This document shows positions 17,908 through 26,380 of a stretch of 64,000 bases of DNA, one piece after another. This DNA is from Achromobacter pulmonis (lineage in GTDB: Bacteria; Pseudomonadota; Gammaproteobacteria; Burkholderiales; Burkholderiaceae_B), in the NCBI RefSeq assembly GCF_002885955.2, contig NZ_POQS01000002.1:973985-1037984 (forward strand). Direction: 5' to 3'. Both the position numbers and the translations under genes were made by a program. The notes below the pieces were generated by a model, which saw only the letters and a list, made by a program, of their open reading frames with translations, searched no databases and was not told where the DNA came from. The first letter of the stretch is position 1, and each line of letters begins with the position of its first letter.

Positions 17908-19500
17908 TCAGGCCTTATACAAGTTGAAATGCACGGCGGGATGGTGCTGCACCGCATCAAGCAGGCCCACTTCCCACCCCAGGTAGGCACGCATCGCGGC
18001 CTCGCGGTCCTTGGCCTCGAACGGCTTCACGAACGCGTCGTCGGGTTCATGCAAGGGACGGCCCTCGCCCTCTTCCAGCGGCAGGCCCTCCATCCGCCAA
18101 CGCGTCATGCCGCCCTGCAGCACATGGACGTCCCGGTCGGTCTGGCCGGCCACGTCGGCATAGCCGAGCTCCGCCAGCACCCCGTCCGGTGATACCAGCA
18201 GCAGCGGGCGGCCCGGCGGCAGCGGCCGCAGGGCATCGGCCAGCCTGGAGCGGGTCAGCCAGCGCGCGCCCGGCAGATGCCCGGCCCGGTAATCCCGGTA
18301 GCTGCTCAGGTCGATGATCTCGTATTCACCCAGGCCGCGCGCCGCCTCGGCGGGAGTCAGCCAGCGAGGCTGGACGCCGTCCAGCCCCACGACGATCTGC
18401 GCCTGCGGACCGCTGATCAGGCCTGCGGCGTCCACCGTGTCGGCGCGCAGGGTGAGCACATCGTCGTGCCCCATCTGGCGCAGCCAGGACGCCGTCATCA
18501 CGTCGCGCACGCCGTGGGGGTCGTACAGCACGATGCGGGCGTTGCGCACCGCCACATAGGTGTCGGTTGCCTGCACCAGCTGGCCGCCGGGCGCATGGAC
18601 CGCCTGCGGCAGATGCCCGGTCTCGAATTCTTCCTGCGACCGCACGTCGAACAGGTAGACGGACCGCTGGCCGCCGTCGCGCTGACGCTGGTAGGCAGCC
18701 GCGTCGATCTCACCGATGCGAAAGCGCTCGCGTATGGCCGCGGCCCGCCGGCGCGCCACGTCCAGCGTTCCGGCGCCCGGCTCCGGCGCGCGGCGCGACG
18801 ATTGCGTCTCGACCTGATGGCCGGCCAGCGACCAGCCCATCGTGCCGTTGCGCAGGGCGTAAACCGGATTGGGCACGCCCGCGTTGATCAGCGACTGCGC
18901 GCCGATGATGCTGCGCGTGCGGCCGGCGCAATTGACCACCAGCGTCGTCTCCGTGTCCTGCGCCAGTTCCGCGTAGCGCAGCACCAGCTCCGCGCCCGGC
19001 GTGCTCACCGAACCCGGTATGGTGGCGCGCCGGTGCTCGGCGGGCGTGCGGCTGTCCATGATCACCACCCGGCGCCCGGCCGCCAGCATGGCGCGCAGCT
19101 CGTCGGCCGAAATCGACGGCGTGCCGCAGCCATGCTCGACATACTCGCCGAACGCCTTGCTGGCCGTGTTGAAGCCGGTGAACAGCGGCAGCCCCAATTC
19201 GCCCCAGGCCGGCGAGCCGCCTTCGAGCAACACCGCGCCCGTATAGCCGAGCTCGCGCAGCCGTCGCTGCGCGCGCCGGTCCAACTCGTCGCCGCCGCCG
19301 GCCACGACGATGGGCACGTCGCGGCGGGGGAACAGCCTGGGCGCGCGCAGTTCCAGCTGCGACAGCGGAAGATTCACCGCGTGGAACAAATGCGGCGACA
19401 CCGAATGCGCCCCCTCCTCTCTCGGATCGATCACGGCGCACTCCGCGCCGCTCTCCAGGCACTGCTTCAGCCACGCAGCGCTGACGGATTCCTCAACCAT
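17908..19500 (-). CDS. Four-domain rhodanese-family sulfurtransferase
   Basis: A 530-residue cytoplasmic protein made of four tandem rhodanese domains (about 1-108, 120-235, 265-370, 385-480) plus a C-terminal tail. Only domain 2 keeps the persulfide-forming cysteine, Cys191 in VVNCAGRTRS; the equivalent loops of domains 1, 3 and 4 (VVAGGGDE, LYDPHGVR, LVSPDGVL) have none. It should transfer sulfane sulfur. Its position after a thiol-dioxygenase-like cupin and a Bug receptor points to organosulfur catabolism. The start at 19500 has AAGGGG at proper spacing. Confidence 0.88.
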   Translation of the reverse strand: MVEESVSAAWLKQCLESGAECAVIDPREEGAHSVSPHLFHAVNLPLSQLELRAPRLFPRRDVPIVVAGGGDELDRRAQRRLRELGYTGAVLLEGGSPAWGELGLPLFTGFNTASKAFGEYVEHGCGTPSISADELRAMLAAGRRVVIMDSRTPAEHRRATIPGSVSTPGAELVLRYAELAQDTETTLVVNCAGRTRSIIGAQSLINAGVPNPVYALRNGTMGWSLAGHQVETQSSRRAPEPGAGTLDVARRRAAAIRERFRIGEIDAAAYQRQRDGGQRSVYLFDVRSQEEFETGHLPQAVHAPGGQLVQATDTYVAVRNARIVLYDPHGVRDVMTASWLRQMGHDDVLTLRADTVDAAGLISGPQAQIVVGLDGVQPRWLTPAEAARGLGEYEIIDLSSYRDYRAGHLPGARWLTRSRLADALRPLPPGRPLLLVSPDGVLAELGYADVAGQTDRDVHVLQGGMTRWRMEGLPLEEGEGRPLHEPDDAFVKPFEAKDREAAMRAYLGWEVGLLDAVQHHPAVHFNLYKA

Positions 19501-19540
19501 TCCATTCCCCTTGCCCACTTGTCTCGTTGACGGCCGGCGG

Positions 19541-20527
19541 TCAGTCGATCGACGCGCCGGCCCGCTTCACCAGATCCGCCCAGAACGCCACCTGCTCGCG
19601 CACGAAGGGATCGAACTTCCCCTCCGACTTCGGATCGGCCGGCTGGTATCCCGCCTGCTCCAGTTGCTCGCGGATGCGGGCGGAGGCCAGGGTGCGGACC
19701 GACGCCTGCTCCAGCACCTGCACCGCGTCCTTGGGTGTGCTGGACGGAACCACCAGCCCGAACCACACCTCGGTGCGTTCGAAGCCGGGCAGTCCCTGCT
19801 CGGCCAGCGGCTGCGCATCGGGCAGGCTGGAAGGCGCCTTGAGCGACGTGCAGCCCAGCACCCGCAGCCGTCCCGCCTTGATCTGGGCCAGGGCCGAAGG
19901 CAGCGACGCCATCGAAAAATCGACCTCGCCCGAAACCACCGCCATCACGGATTCCGCCGGGCCGCGGTAAGGGATGTGCTCCGTGGCGAGCTTGGCCTCG
20001 CTGCTGAACATCACGCCGGCCAGATGCTGGGTCGTGCCGTTGCCGGGCGAACTGAACATCAGCGATTTGCCGCCGCGCGGCTTCAGGTCCTTCACCGTCT
20101 TTACCGGGCTGGCGGCGGGAACCACCAGCACGTTCGGCGTGGAAGCGAACTTCACCACCGACTCGAAGTCGCGCAGCGGGTCATAGGGCAGATTCTTGTA
20201 GAGCGCGCGGTTGATCGCCATGGTGGCCGTCGATCCCAGTCCGAGCGTGTAGCCGTCGGGCAGGGCCTGGGCCACCGCCGCCATGCCTATGCTGCCCCCC
20301 GCGCCCGGCTTGTTGTCCACGATGATGCTCTGCCCGAGCTGCTGGCCGAGCTCCGGGGCCAGAATCCGCACCAGGATGTCGTTGGCCGAGCCCGGCGTGT
20401 ACGCCACGATGTAGGTGAGCGCCTTCGCGGGGAAACGACGCTGGGCTAGCAAGATCCCCGGCAGGCCGGCGCAGCCTAATGCAATCGCGGATTTACCACA
20501 GAGACTCAAGAGTTCACGTCGTTTCAT
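19541..20527 (-). CDS. Bug/TctC-family periplasmic solute receptor
   Basis: A 328-residue receptor. The N-terminus MKRRELLSLCGKSAIALGC is a signal peptide with two consecutive arginines, possibly Tat-like. Family blocks follow: YIVAYTPGSANDILVRILAPEL and IIVDNKPGAGGSIGMAAVAQ. It is placed between the cupin and rhodanese genes (gaps of 29 and 40 bases), so the ligand may be an organosulfur acid. The start at 20527 has GGAAGGGG upstream. Confidence 0.9.
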   Translation of the reverse strand: MKRRELLSLCGKSAIALGCAGLPGILLAQRRFPAKALTYIVAYTPGSANDILVRILAPELGQQLGQSIIVDNKPGAGGSIGMAAVAQALPDGYTLGLGSTATMAINRALYKNLPYDPLRDFESVVKFASTPNVLVVPAASPVKTVKDLKPRGGKSLMFSSPGNGTTQHLAGVMFSSEAKLATEHIPYRGPAESVMAVVSGEVDFSMASLPSALAQIKAGRLRVLGCTSLKAPSSLPDAQPLAEQGLPGFERTEVWFGLVVPSSTPKDAVQVLEQASVRTLASARIREQLEQAGYQPADPKSEGKFDPFVREQVAFWADLVKRAGASID

Positions 20528-20556
20528 TTTTTGTCCCCTTCCAGCGGTTTTTATTG

Positions 20557-21156
20557 TCAGGTCGGCTTCACGTTCGGATTCGGCGGGAAGATCTGCCGTT
20601 TTCCGGTGCTGGGATCGAACTGCTCCCGGTCCACCTGGTCTTCCAGCGGGCGTTCGTAAAAGCGCAGTTGCCATACCGGCTCGTCGCCCACGCCCTGCAC
20701 GTGGATGCTGTGAATGTCCTCGCCCATCAGGGCGACGCCCACGCCCGGCCCCACCATGATGGATTCCTTTTGCCGGAACCCGCCGGAACCGTCGACTTCA
20801 TACAGCCGGTTTTCTTCGGCGCCCACCATGCCGGCCAGCACCGCCCAGTTCTTGTGGTTATGCGGAGGGCTGGATTTTCCGGGTAGCGCCAGCGACAGAT
20901 ACAAGGCGCGGCCGCTGCCGTTTTCCTCGTTCAGGCGGTAGGCGACAAAATCCTTGAACGTGCCGCGCTTGGCGGGCTTGAACTCCGTGGTCACGAAGAC
21001 GTCGCTTTCCTTGGCCAGCGAAATCAATTCGTTCTTGATTGCCTCCAGCGCCTGGCGCGTCTGTCCATGTTCCTTTTCTATGGCGTTGACGCGGGCCATG
21101 GTTTCTGCGACCAGTTTGCGGCGGCGCGCCACCAATTCGGGCGTGGGTTCACGCAT
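20557..21156 (-). CDS. Cupin protein, cysteine/mercaptopropionate-dioxygenase-like
   Basis: A 199-residue protein with a helical N-terminus (about 1-55) and a cupin barrel. The three-histidine iron site of thiol dioxygenases can be placed at His99 and His101 (PPHNHKNWAVLAGMVGAEE) and His149 (GEDIHSIHV). These enzymes add O2 to a thiol to give a sulfinate. It is the first gene of the minus-strand run with a Bug receptor and a rhodanese, supporting a sulfur role. The substrate (cysteine, 3-mercaptopropionate or other) is not fixed. Confidence 0.78.
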   Translation of the reverse strand: MREPTPELVARRRKLVAETMARVNAIEKEHGQTRQALEAIKNELISLAKESDVFVTTEFKPAKRGTFKDFVAYRLNEENGSGRALYLSLALPGKSSPPHNHKNWAVLAGMVGAEENRLYEVDGSGGFRQKESIMVGPGVGVALMGEDIHSIHVQGVGDEPVWQLRFYERPLEDQVDREQFDPSTGKRQIFPPNPNVKPT

Positions 21157-21209
21157 GGTTGTCTCCTTTGGGAGCAGTGAAAAATCAATGCATTACGAAA
21201 ACTCCATGG

Positions 21210-21243
21210 ATTGAAGATTGATATTGCACAGGTATTCTGTCAA
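21210..21243 (-). promoter_or_regulatory. Candidate promoter of the cupin-rhodanese operon
   Basis: On the minus strand a perfect -35 TTGACA (21243-21238) lies in an A/T-rich region about 85 bases before the cupin start. The -10 is poor (best hexamers near 21220), so activation, perhaps by the LysR gene in the operon, would be expected. This is the only -35-like hexamer of quality seen here. Confidence 0.3.
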
Positions 21244-21389
21244 TTTCCGATTTGCTTAAGCACTATTCCGTCAAGTCATACTATTCAAAACAATTCAGAC
21301 GGGTCATGCGCAATTGAAAGCGGGATTCGATGCGGCCTCGGGCACGGCGCTTGCCGGACTGATCCGGCCAAAAGAACCTGGAGCGATCC

Positions 21390-21728
21390 ATGGACACTGC
21401 CCATACCCCGAACGCATCCGCGCGCCGCATGCGCCGCGCCGGCGGTCTGCTGGTGCTGGCGTTGGCGCTGGGCGGCGCGGCCCTGGCCAATCTGTTCACC
21501 CTGCGCGATGACGCCGGCGCGACGGCTGCGGCGATGCTGCCCGATGCGCCGGCCGGCGGCCCGCTGCGCGCGCTGGACGGCACCGACGCCCGCATCATCT
21601 GGACGGACCGCGCCGGCGGCGTCTGGGTCGTGCAGAATCTGTCGTGGCGAGAAGGTCCGGTCCTCAGCGGATCGGGCGCGTGGCAACGGCCTCGCCTGCG
21701 GACAGCGAGGCCTGAGCGCCAGCCCTGA
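21390..21728 (+). pseudogene. Truncated copy of the membrane protein gene at position 1
   Basis: The frame encodes 112 residues. Residues about 15-97 closely match residues about 40-121 of the protein at 1-426, including the identical WTDRAGGVWVVQNLSW block. The similarity stops abruptly at GGATCGGGCGCG (21669-21680); beyond it the frame runs antisense through the 3' end of the RND outer-membrane gene, giving an unrelated tail. The first transmembrane helix is also missing. It is best read as a 3'-truncated paralogue left by a rearrangement. Confidence 0.65.
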
Positions 21729-23187
21729 CTGTGTTCTCCGTCCACCCTCCCCCCAGCGCCTTGTACAGGTCGATGAGATTGGTCAGCCGCGTCAGGCGCG
21801 TACGCACCAGGACCTGCTGGGCGCCGTACAGGGTGCGGTGGATTTCGAGCAGGGCCAGATAGTCGTCCTGGCCCTCCCTGAAACGTTGCTCGGCCAGTGC
21901 GTAGGCGTCGCGGCTGGCGGCCACCGACAGCTGTTCCGAGCGGATCTGCTCGTCCAGCGTGCGCTTGCCCGCGAGCGCGTCGGCTACTTCCCGGAAGGCC
22001 GCCTGGATGGCTTTTTCGTAGTTGGCGATCTCGATGCGCTTCTGCACGTGCGCCACGTCGAGGTTGGCCAGCAGCGCGCCGCCGCGGAAGATGGGCAGCG
22101 TGATGCGCGGCAGGAAGCTCCAGGCGCGCGTGCCCGAATCGAACAGGCCGTCCAGTGTGGCGCTGGCCGTGCCGGCCGAACCGGTCAGGCTGATGGCCGG
22201 CAGGAAAGCGGCGCGCGCAGCACCGATATTGGCGTTGGCGCCGCGCAGCATCTGCTCGGCGGCGCGGATGTCGGGCCGGCGCGTCAGCAGCGCCGACGGC
22301 AGCCCGGCCGGCAGGTCGGTGGGCACGATGCCGTCGGGCAGCGCGGCGGCCTCGTCCAGCTGGCGCGACAGCTCGGGCGTCAGGGGCTGGCCCAGCAGCA
22401 GCACCAGGGCGTTGCGGTCACGGGCGGCCTGGCGGGTATAGGCGGCGTGGTTGGCCTCGGCGTTGCGCAGGGCGATCTCCGCCATGCGCAGGTCGAGCCG
22501 GGTGGAGTTGCCGGCCTCCACCAGTTGCGCGGTCAGGTCGAAGGAGCGCTGCTGCGTGGCCAGGGTATCGTTGGTCAGGCGCAGCAGTTCCTGGTCGGCG
22601 CGCAGCGTGAGGTAGGCGCTGGCGACTTCGGACACCAGGCTCATCTGGGTGGCGATGCGCGTTTCGTCCAGCGCCAGGTAGGTGGCCAGGGCCTGGTCGC
22701 TGAGGCTGCGGAGACGGCCCCACAGGTCGATTTCCCAGGCGGCCGTGACGCCGGCTACGTCGTAGCGCCGGGACACGTAGGCGGAATCGGTGGCGCTGAG
22801 TCCGGCCGGCACGCGCTCCGAAGCGCCGCTGGCGGCGACGTCCAGGCCGGGCAGCATTTCGGCGCGCTGGATGCGGTAGAGCGCCTGCGCCGCCTCGACG
22901 TTGAGGGCCGCGCGCCGCAGGTCGCGGTTGTTGTCCAGCGAGATCTCGATCAGCCGGTGCAGCAGCGGGTCGCGGAAGAAATCGCGCCAGCCCATGTCGG
23001 CGACGGCCGCATCGAAGGGCTGTCCGGCCTCGGGCGCGGGATGCGCGGGGTCCGACGGATAGGCCGTGCCAATGGGCGCGGCCGGGCGTTCGTAGCGCGG
23101 CGCGAGGGTGCAGCCGGCCAGCGCCGCCGCCAGCGTCAGCGAGGCCAGCATGCGGGCCGGGCGCAAAGGGGCGAAAGTCGTGTTCAT
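21664..23187 (-). CDS. RND efflux outer-membrane lipoprotein (OprM/NodT family)
   Basis: A 507-residue TolC-like channel lipoprotein. The signal peptide ends in the lipobox LAGC (about 22-25). Two repeated outer-membrane-efflux domains follow, each with long coiled-coil helices. It is the last gene of the pump operon (22 bases after the inner-membrane gene). Its last few codons and stop (RPIR, TGA) lie in sequence shared with the truncated paralogue, so the extreme C-terminus was probably created by recombination. By context it is the outer-membrane part (GesC-like) of the pump. Confidence 0.9.
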   Translation of the reverse strand: MNTTFAPLRPARMLASLTLAAALAGCTLAPRYERPAAPIGTAYPSDPAHPAPEAGQPFDAAVADMGWRDFFRDPLLHRLIEISLDNNRDLRRAALNVEAAQALYRIQRAEMLPGLDVAASGASERVPAGLSATDSAYVSRRYDVAGVTAAWEIDLWGRLRSLSDQALATYLALDETRIATQMSLVSEVASAYLTLRADQELLRLTNDTLATQQRSFDLTAQLVEAGNSTRLDLRMAEIALRNAEANHAAYTRQAARDRNALVLLLGQPLTPELSRQLDEAAALPDGIVPTDLPAGLPSALLTRRPDIRAAEQMLRGANANIGAARAAFLPAISLTGSAGTASATLDGLFDSGTRAWSFLPRITLPIFRGGALLANLDVAHVQKRIEIANYEKAIQAAFREVADALAGKRTLDEQIRSEQLSVAASRDAYALAEQRFREGQDDYLALLEIHRTLYGAQQVLVRTRLTRLTNLIDLYKALGGGWTENTVRAGAQASLSAGEAVATRPIR

Positions 23188-23209
23188 GGTTCGTATGTCC
23201 TGGTGACCG

Positions 23210-26200
23210 TTATGCATGCTGGCTTGCGGTGGCGGCGCGGCGCGCTTCGCGGCGCAGCGCCAGCTTGCGCACGACGACGTAGAACACCGGCGTGAGCAGC
23301 AGGCCGAACAGCGTCACGCCCAGCATGCCGGCGAATACCGCGATGCCCATGGCGTGGCGCATTTCGGCGCCGGCGCCGCTGGCCAGCACCAGCGGCACCA
23401 CGCCGGCGATGAAGGCCAGCGAAGTCATCAGGATGGGACGCAGGCGCAGCCGCGCGGCTTCCAGCACCGCGGCCAGCGGGTCGGCGCCCGCTTCTTCCTG
23501 CGTGCGCGCGAACTCCACGATCAGGATGGCGTTCTTGGCGGCCAGGCCCACCAGCACCACGAAGCCGATCTGGGTGAAGATGTTGTTGTCTGCGCCCGAG
23601 ATCCACACGCCGCCGATGGCCGACAGCAGCGCCATCGGCGCGATCAGCAGCACGGCGAAAGGCAGCGACCAGCTGTTGTACTGGGCCGCCAGGATCAGGA
23701 AGGCCAGCAGCACCGCCAGCGGGAAGATGTACAGCGCCGAATTGCCGGCCTGCTTCTCCTGGTAGACCAGGTCGGTCCACTCGTAGATCATCCCTTCGGG
23801 CAGGGTCTCGCGCACGATGCGTTCGATCGCGTCGGTGGCCTGGCCCGAGGAGTAGCCCGGCGCCGGCCCGCCGCTGATGTCGGCCGACGGAAAGCCGTTG
23901 TAGCGGATGACGCGGTCCGGCCCGGAGCCGCGCGTCAGCGTCACGAAGGCGCTGAGCGGGATCATGTCGCCGGCGGCGTTGCGCACCTTGAGCAGGCCGA
24001 TGTCGTCGGCCTGCATCCGGAACGGCGCGTCGGCCTGCGCCATGACGCGGTAGGTCCGCCCGAAACGGTTGAAGTCGTTGACGTAGAGCGAACCCAGGTT
24101 GATCTGCAGGGTTTCGAACACGTCGGTCAGCGATACGCCCAGGGACTTGGCCTTGACCCGGTCGATGTCCACCTGCAGCTGCGGCGCGTTGGTCTGGAAG
24201 CTGGCCAGCATGTTGGCAAGCTCGGGCGTCTGCATGGCCTTGGCCATGATCTCGCCCTGCGCCTTCACCAGCGCCTCGAAGCCCAGGCCGGCGCGGTCCT
24301 CGATCTGCAGCTTGAAGCCGCCCATCGCGCCCAGTCCCGGCACCGGCGGTGGCGGGAAGATGCCGACGAAGCCGTCGGGGATCTGGCTGAACTTGCCCAT
24401 CAGCTTGCCGGCGATGGCATTGGCCGACAGCGACGCGTCCGTGCGCTCGGCGAAGGGCTTGAGCATGGCGAACATCAGCGCCGAGTTGGGCACGTTGACC
24501 GGGCCGTTGACCGACAGGCCCGGGAACGCCACAACGCTTTCCACGCCGGGCTCGGCCAGCGCGATCTCCGACATCTGCCTGACCACGGCCTCGGTGCGGT
24601 CCAGCGAGGCGCCGCTGGGCAACTGGGCGATGCCGACCAGGAAGTACTTGTCCTGGGCCGGCACGAAGCCGTTGGGCACCTGGTGAAAGCCCAGCCAGGT
24701 CAGGCCGACGAAGCCGCCGTACAGCATCAGCACGATGGCGCTGCCGCGCACCGCCCGGCGCACGGCGCCGACGTAGCCGTTGGACGCGCGGTCGAAGAAG
24801 CGGTTGAAGCGCCGGAAAAAGCCGCCCAGCAGCCGGTCCATGACGCGCGTGAGCGCGTCGGACCGGGCCGCCTCGTGGTGCGGCTTGAGCAGGATGGCGG
24901 CCAGCGCCGGCGACAGCGTCAGCGAATTGATGGCCGACAGGATGGTGGAAATGGCGATGGTCAGCGCGAACTGGCGGTAGAACTCGCCTTGCAGCCCCGA
25001 CAGGAAGGCCGAGGGAATGAACACCGCCGCCAGCACCGAGGTGATGGCGATGATCGGGCCGGTGACCTCGTCCATGGCCTTGATCGCGGCCTGCCTGGGC
25101 GGCTCGCCCAGGGCCATGTGGCGCTCCACGTTCTCGACCACCACGATGGCGTCGTCCACCACGATGCCTATGGACAGCACCAGGCCGAACAGCGACAGCG
25201 TGTTCAGCGAGAAGCCGAAGAGGTGCATCAGCGCGAAGGTGCCCACCAGCGACACCGGCACCGCCACCAGCGGAATGATGGACGCGCGCCAGGTCTGCAG
25301 GAACAGCACCACCACCACCACGACCAGGACGATGGCTTCCAGCAGCGTGATGGCCACCGATTGCAGCGAGGCCCGCACGAACACCGTGGGGTCGTAGGCG
25401 ATGCGGTATTCCACGTCCTGCGGAAAGCCCTGCTGCAGCTCCTGCATCTTAGCGCGCACCGCGTTGGAGACGTCGATGGCGTTGGCGCCGGGACTCTGGA
25501 TGATCTGCAATGCCGGGGCCGATTCGCCGTTGAGCAGGCTGCGCAGCGTGTAGGCGTCGGCGCCCAGCAATACGCGGGCCACGTCGCGCAGGCGGGTGAC
25601 CTGGCCGTCGGCGCCGGTCTTGACCACGATGTCGCCGAACTGTTCGGCGCTGGCCAGCCGGCCCAGCGTGTTGACGGTGACCTGGAAGGCGGACGAGGTG
25701 TCGGGCTGCTGCCCCACCGAACCGGCCGCCACCTGCACGTTCTGTTCGCGCAGCGCCGCGACCACGTCGCTGGCGGTCAGCCCGCGCGTGGCGACGCGCG
25801 ACGGGTCCAGCCAGACGCGCATGGAATATTCCCCGGCGCCCCAGACCAGCACGTCGTTCACGCCGGGCAGGCGCGCCAGTTCGTCGCGCACCTGGCGGAT
25901 GGCGAAGTTCGACAGGTAGAGCGAGTCGTAGCGCTTTTCCGGCGAGACCAGGTGCACCACCATCAGCACGTCGGGCGAGGTCTTTTGCGTCACCACGCCG
26001 ATGCGCTGCACTTCCTCCGGCAGGCGCGGCAAGGCGCGCGAGACCCGGTTCTGCACCTGGATCTGCGCCATGTCGGGGTCGGTGCCCTGCTTGAACGCGA
26101 TGGTCAGCACCATCTGGCCGTCGGTCGCCATCTGCGAGTTCATGTACAGCATGCCCTCGACGCCGTTGATCACCTGCTCCAGCGGGGCGGCGACGGTGTC

Positions 26201-26380
26201 GGCGATCACCTGCGGATTGGCGCCGGGATAGCTGGCCGTGACCTGCACCGTGGGCGGCGTGACCGCCGGGTATTCGCTCAGGGGCAATTGCCAGAAGGCG
26301 ATGGCGCCGGCCAGCAGCATGAGCAGCGACAGGACGATGGCGAAGATCGGCCTTGCGATGAAAAAGTGGGGAAACTTCAT
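23210..26380 (-). CDS. RND efflux inner-membrane pump, HAE-1 type
   Basis: A 1056-residue proton-driven exporter of the AcrB/MexF group with 12 transmembrane helices and two large periplasmic loops. TM4 contains GIVVDDAIVVVENVERHM with the paired Asp needed for proton relay, as in drug pumps rather than heavy-metal CusA proteins. The N-terminus MKFPHFFIARPIFAIVLS is canonical. It overlaps the adaptor gene by 4 bases (ATGA). It takes substrate from the periplasm or inner-membrane leaflet to the OprM-like channel. Neighbouring GolS-type promoters suggest that it is equivalent to Salmonella GesB. Confidence 0.92.
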   Translation of the reverse strand: MKFPHFFIARPIFAIVLSLLMLLAGAIAFWQLPLSEYPAVTPPTVQVTASYPGANPQVIADTVAAPLEQVINGVEGMLYMNSQMATDGQMVLTIAFKQGTDPDMAQIQVQNRVSRALPRLPEEVQRIGVVTQKTSPDVLMVVHLVSPEKRYDSLYLSNFAIRQVRDELARLPGVNDVLVWGAGEYSMRVWLDPSRVATRGLTASDVVAALREQNVQVAAGSVGQQPDTSSAFQVTVNTLGRLASAEQFGDIVVKTGADGQVTRLRDVARVLLGADAYTLRSLLNGESAPALQIIQSPGANAIDVSNAVRAKMQELQQGFPQDVEYRIAYDPTVFVRASLQSVAITLLEAIVLVVVVVVLFLQTWRASIIPLVAVPVSLVGTFALMHLFGFSLNTLSLFGLVLSIGIVVDDAIVVVENVERHMALGEPPRQAAIKAMDEVTGPIIAITSVLAAVFIPSAFLSGLQGEFYRQFALTIAISTILSAINSLTLSPALAAILLKPHHEAARSDALTRVMDRLLGGFFRRFNRFFDRASNGYVGAVRRAVRGSAIVLMLYGGFVGLTWLGFHQVPNGFVPAQDKYFLVGIAQLPSGASLDRTEAVVRQMSEIALAEPGVESVVAFPGLSVNGPVNVPNSALMFAMLKPFAERTDASLSANAIAGKLMGKFSQIPDGFVGIFPPPPVPGLGAMGGFKLQIEDRAGLGFEALVKAQGEIMAKAMQTPELANMLASFQTNAPQLQVDIDRVKAKSLGVSLTDVFETLQINLGSLYVNDFNRFGRTYRVMAQADAPFRMQADDIGLLKVRNAAGDMIPLSAFVTLTRGSGPDRVIRYNGFPSADISGGPAPGYSSGQATDAIERIVRETLPEGMIYEWTDLVYQEKQAGNSALYIFPLAVLLAFLILAAQYNSWSLPFAVLLIAPMALLSAIGGVWISGADNNIFTQIGFVVLVGLAAKNAILIVEFARTQEEAGADPLAAVLEAARLRLRPILMTSLAFIAGVVPLVLASGAGAEMRHAMGIAVFAGMLGVTLFGLLLTPVFYVVVRKLALRREARRAATASQHA

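Noticed and set aside
21390..21728. The 112-residue frame as a normal intact gene.
   Set aside because: Its last 15 or so residues come from antisense of the outer-membrane gene, and it lacks the first membrane helix of its paralogue.
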